6,824 nt of DNA from Gammaproteobacteria bacterium (GTDB lineage: Bacteria; Pseudomonadota; Gammaproteobacteria; Pseudomonadales; Azotimanducaceae). Every line of letters begins with the position of its first letter. Position 1 is the first letter of the stretch. The stretch is from assembly GCA_009839405.1 (NCBI GenBank), contig VXPR01000254.1, forward strand, positions 1-6,824, given 5' to 3'. The notes under the pieces were generated by a model. That model did not search any database and had not been told where the DNA came from. It was given only the letters and a program-made list of their open reading frames with translations. Of the stretch, positions 6,172-6,824 are shown piece by piece. The translations under genes and the position numbers were made by a program.

Positions 6172-6717
6172 TCATGAAGGCCGAGGGCGATGCACCACGA
6201 TGTCCTCCATTCGCACCGGGTAGCGGCCCTCCTCGCGGTCGCGGAAATAATGCCGTAGCGTTTGCGCCACCACCGGGAAGGCCAGTTCGTCCCACGGCAC
6301 TTCGCCCTGCTCGAACAGGCGGGCTTCGAGCGTCTCTTCGCCGGCGGCGAAGCTGCCGAGCAGGCGGGCGCGGAAGAAGAGGTAGATCTGGGAGATGTGC
6401 GGCAGGTTGAAGATGGTGTAGAGGCCGTCGATGGCGACTTCGGCGTTGGCTTCCTCCAGCGTTTCCCGCGCGGCCCCGGCCGGGGCCGTCTCGCCGAGTT
6501 CGAGAAAGCCGGCCGGCAGAGTCCAGCGCCCCTTGCGAGGTTCGATGGCGCGACGGCAGAGAAGAACGGCGCCATTCTGAACCGGCAGCGTGCCGGTGAC
6601 GACCTTGGGGTTGACGTAATGCACCATGCCGCAGTCGTCGCACACGAACCGCTCGCGATTGTCGCCTTGGGGCACGCGCAGGCGAACTCTGCCGCCGCAG
6701 GCGCTGCAATAATTCAT
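6172..6717 (-). CDS. Nudix hydrolase with N-terminal zinc ribbon
   Basis: A 181-residue Nudix-superfamily hydrolase, expected to cleave a nucleoside diphosphate linked to another moiety (X) using Mg2+ or Mn2+. The N-terminus is a zinc ribbon with paired cysteines C4/C7 and C26/C29 (CSAC...CDDC), followed by HYVNPKVV (33-40). This resembles the ribbon of NADH pyrophosphatase NudC. The Nudix box runs from G70 to A92 with E76, R84-E85 and E88-E89 all present. Asn91 replaces the usual glycine, which I recall as also non-glycine in close relatives. Downstream, LPHISQIYLFFRARL (105-119) and PWDELAFP (141-148) look typical of a short proteobacterial zinc-ribbon Nudix family related to plant FAD pyrophosphatases. 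The substrate is therefore undetermined (NADH, FAD or another dinucleotide). The start at 6717 (MNYCSACG) is preferred because relatives begin there. An ATG at 6768 would add 17 residues without homology. No Shine-Dalgarno is evident at either. It is convergent with purL and shows no operon partner here. Confidence 0.92.
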   Translation of the reverse strand: MNYCSACGGRVRLRVPQGDNRERFVCDDCGMVHYVNPKVVTGTLPVQNGAVLLCRRAIEPRKGRWTLPAGFLELGETAPAGAARETLEEANAEVAIDGLYTIFNLPHISQIYLFFRARLLGSFAAGEETLEARLFEQGEVPWDELAFPVVAQTLRHYFRDREEGRYPVRMEDIVVHRPRPS

Positions 6718-6785
6718 CCGGCTGCGTTCATTGAGTCGTTGCGCCGGTGGCAAGGATTTACGAAGCATATACGCGTTCGTGAGCC

Positions 6786-6819
6786 AGGAGCCTGCGCCGT
6801 AGAAACGGCGCTGGCTCCT
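6786..6819. repeat. large near-perfect hairpin at the right edge
   Basis: The arm AGGAGCCTGCGCCGT (6786-6800) pairs with ACGGCGCTGGCTCCT (6805-6819) around a 4-base AGAA loop. The stem is 7 bp, one T-T mismatch, then 7 bp. It lies upstream of the Nudix gene. No T-run follows on either strand within the window, so it is not a classical intrinsic terminator as seen. It looks like a REP-type intergenic palindrome, or a terminator for a gene beyond the edge. The structure is certain; its role is unknown. Confidence 0.85.
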
Positions 6820-6824
6820 AGCCG

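Noticed and set aside
5876..6709. Minus-strand open frame of 277 codons across the purL end and the Nudix gene
   Set aside because: It overlaps the Nudix gene in another frame and the purL 3' end. The translation is Arg-rich and low in complexity, while the competing Nudix frame has full motifs.

Overview
The window is GC-rich chromosomal DNA carrying four recognisable housekeeping genes and little else. Gene content suggests a proteobacterium, probably a gammaproteobacterium or a relative. The single-chain, about 1,290-residue PurL matches the E. coli type almost residue for residue through its glutaminase end. TadA and the zinc-ribbon Nudix protein also look gammaproteobacterial. The organism cannot be named from this sequence. 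I see no mobile element, CRISPR array, toxin-antitoxin pair, defence gene, tRNA or rRNA.

Layout. Bases 1-138 hold three perfect 21-bp tandem repeats, each with a 7-bp hairpin core, beyond the 3' end of the first gene. On the minus strand, 139-1551 encodes an HD-domain CCA-adding tRNA nucleotidyltransferase. It diverges from tadA (plus strand, 1587-2084, tRNA adenosine-34 deaminase) across only 35 bp. After a 114-bp gap with a candidate promoter comes purL (plus strand, start preferred at 2199, end 6068), encoding phosphoribosylformylglycinamidine synthase. A 103-bp convergent gap separates purL from a Nudix hydrolase gene (minus strand, 6172-6717). The last bases, 6786-6819, form a near-perfect 15-position hairpin.

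How the genes work together. The CCA enzyme and TadA both mature tRNA, by 3'-CCA addition or repair and by A34-to-inosine editing, and they share one short divergent control region. PurL performs the fourth step of de novo purine synthesis. The Nudix enzyme probably hydrolyses a nucleoside-diphosphate derivative. The four do not form one operon; at most tadA and purL could be joined by readthrough.

I did not find a convincing undescribed system. The parts most worth a second look are non-coding: the hairpin repeats at the left edge, the large hairpin at the right edge, and a cca -10 element placed so that its mRNA would begin at the start codon. Long open frames antisense to all the genes are composition artefacts and are not annotated.
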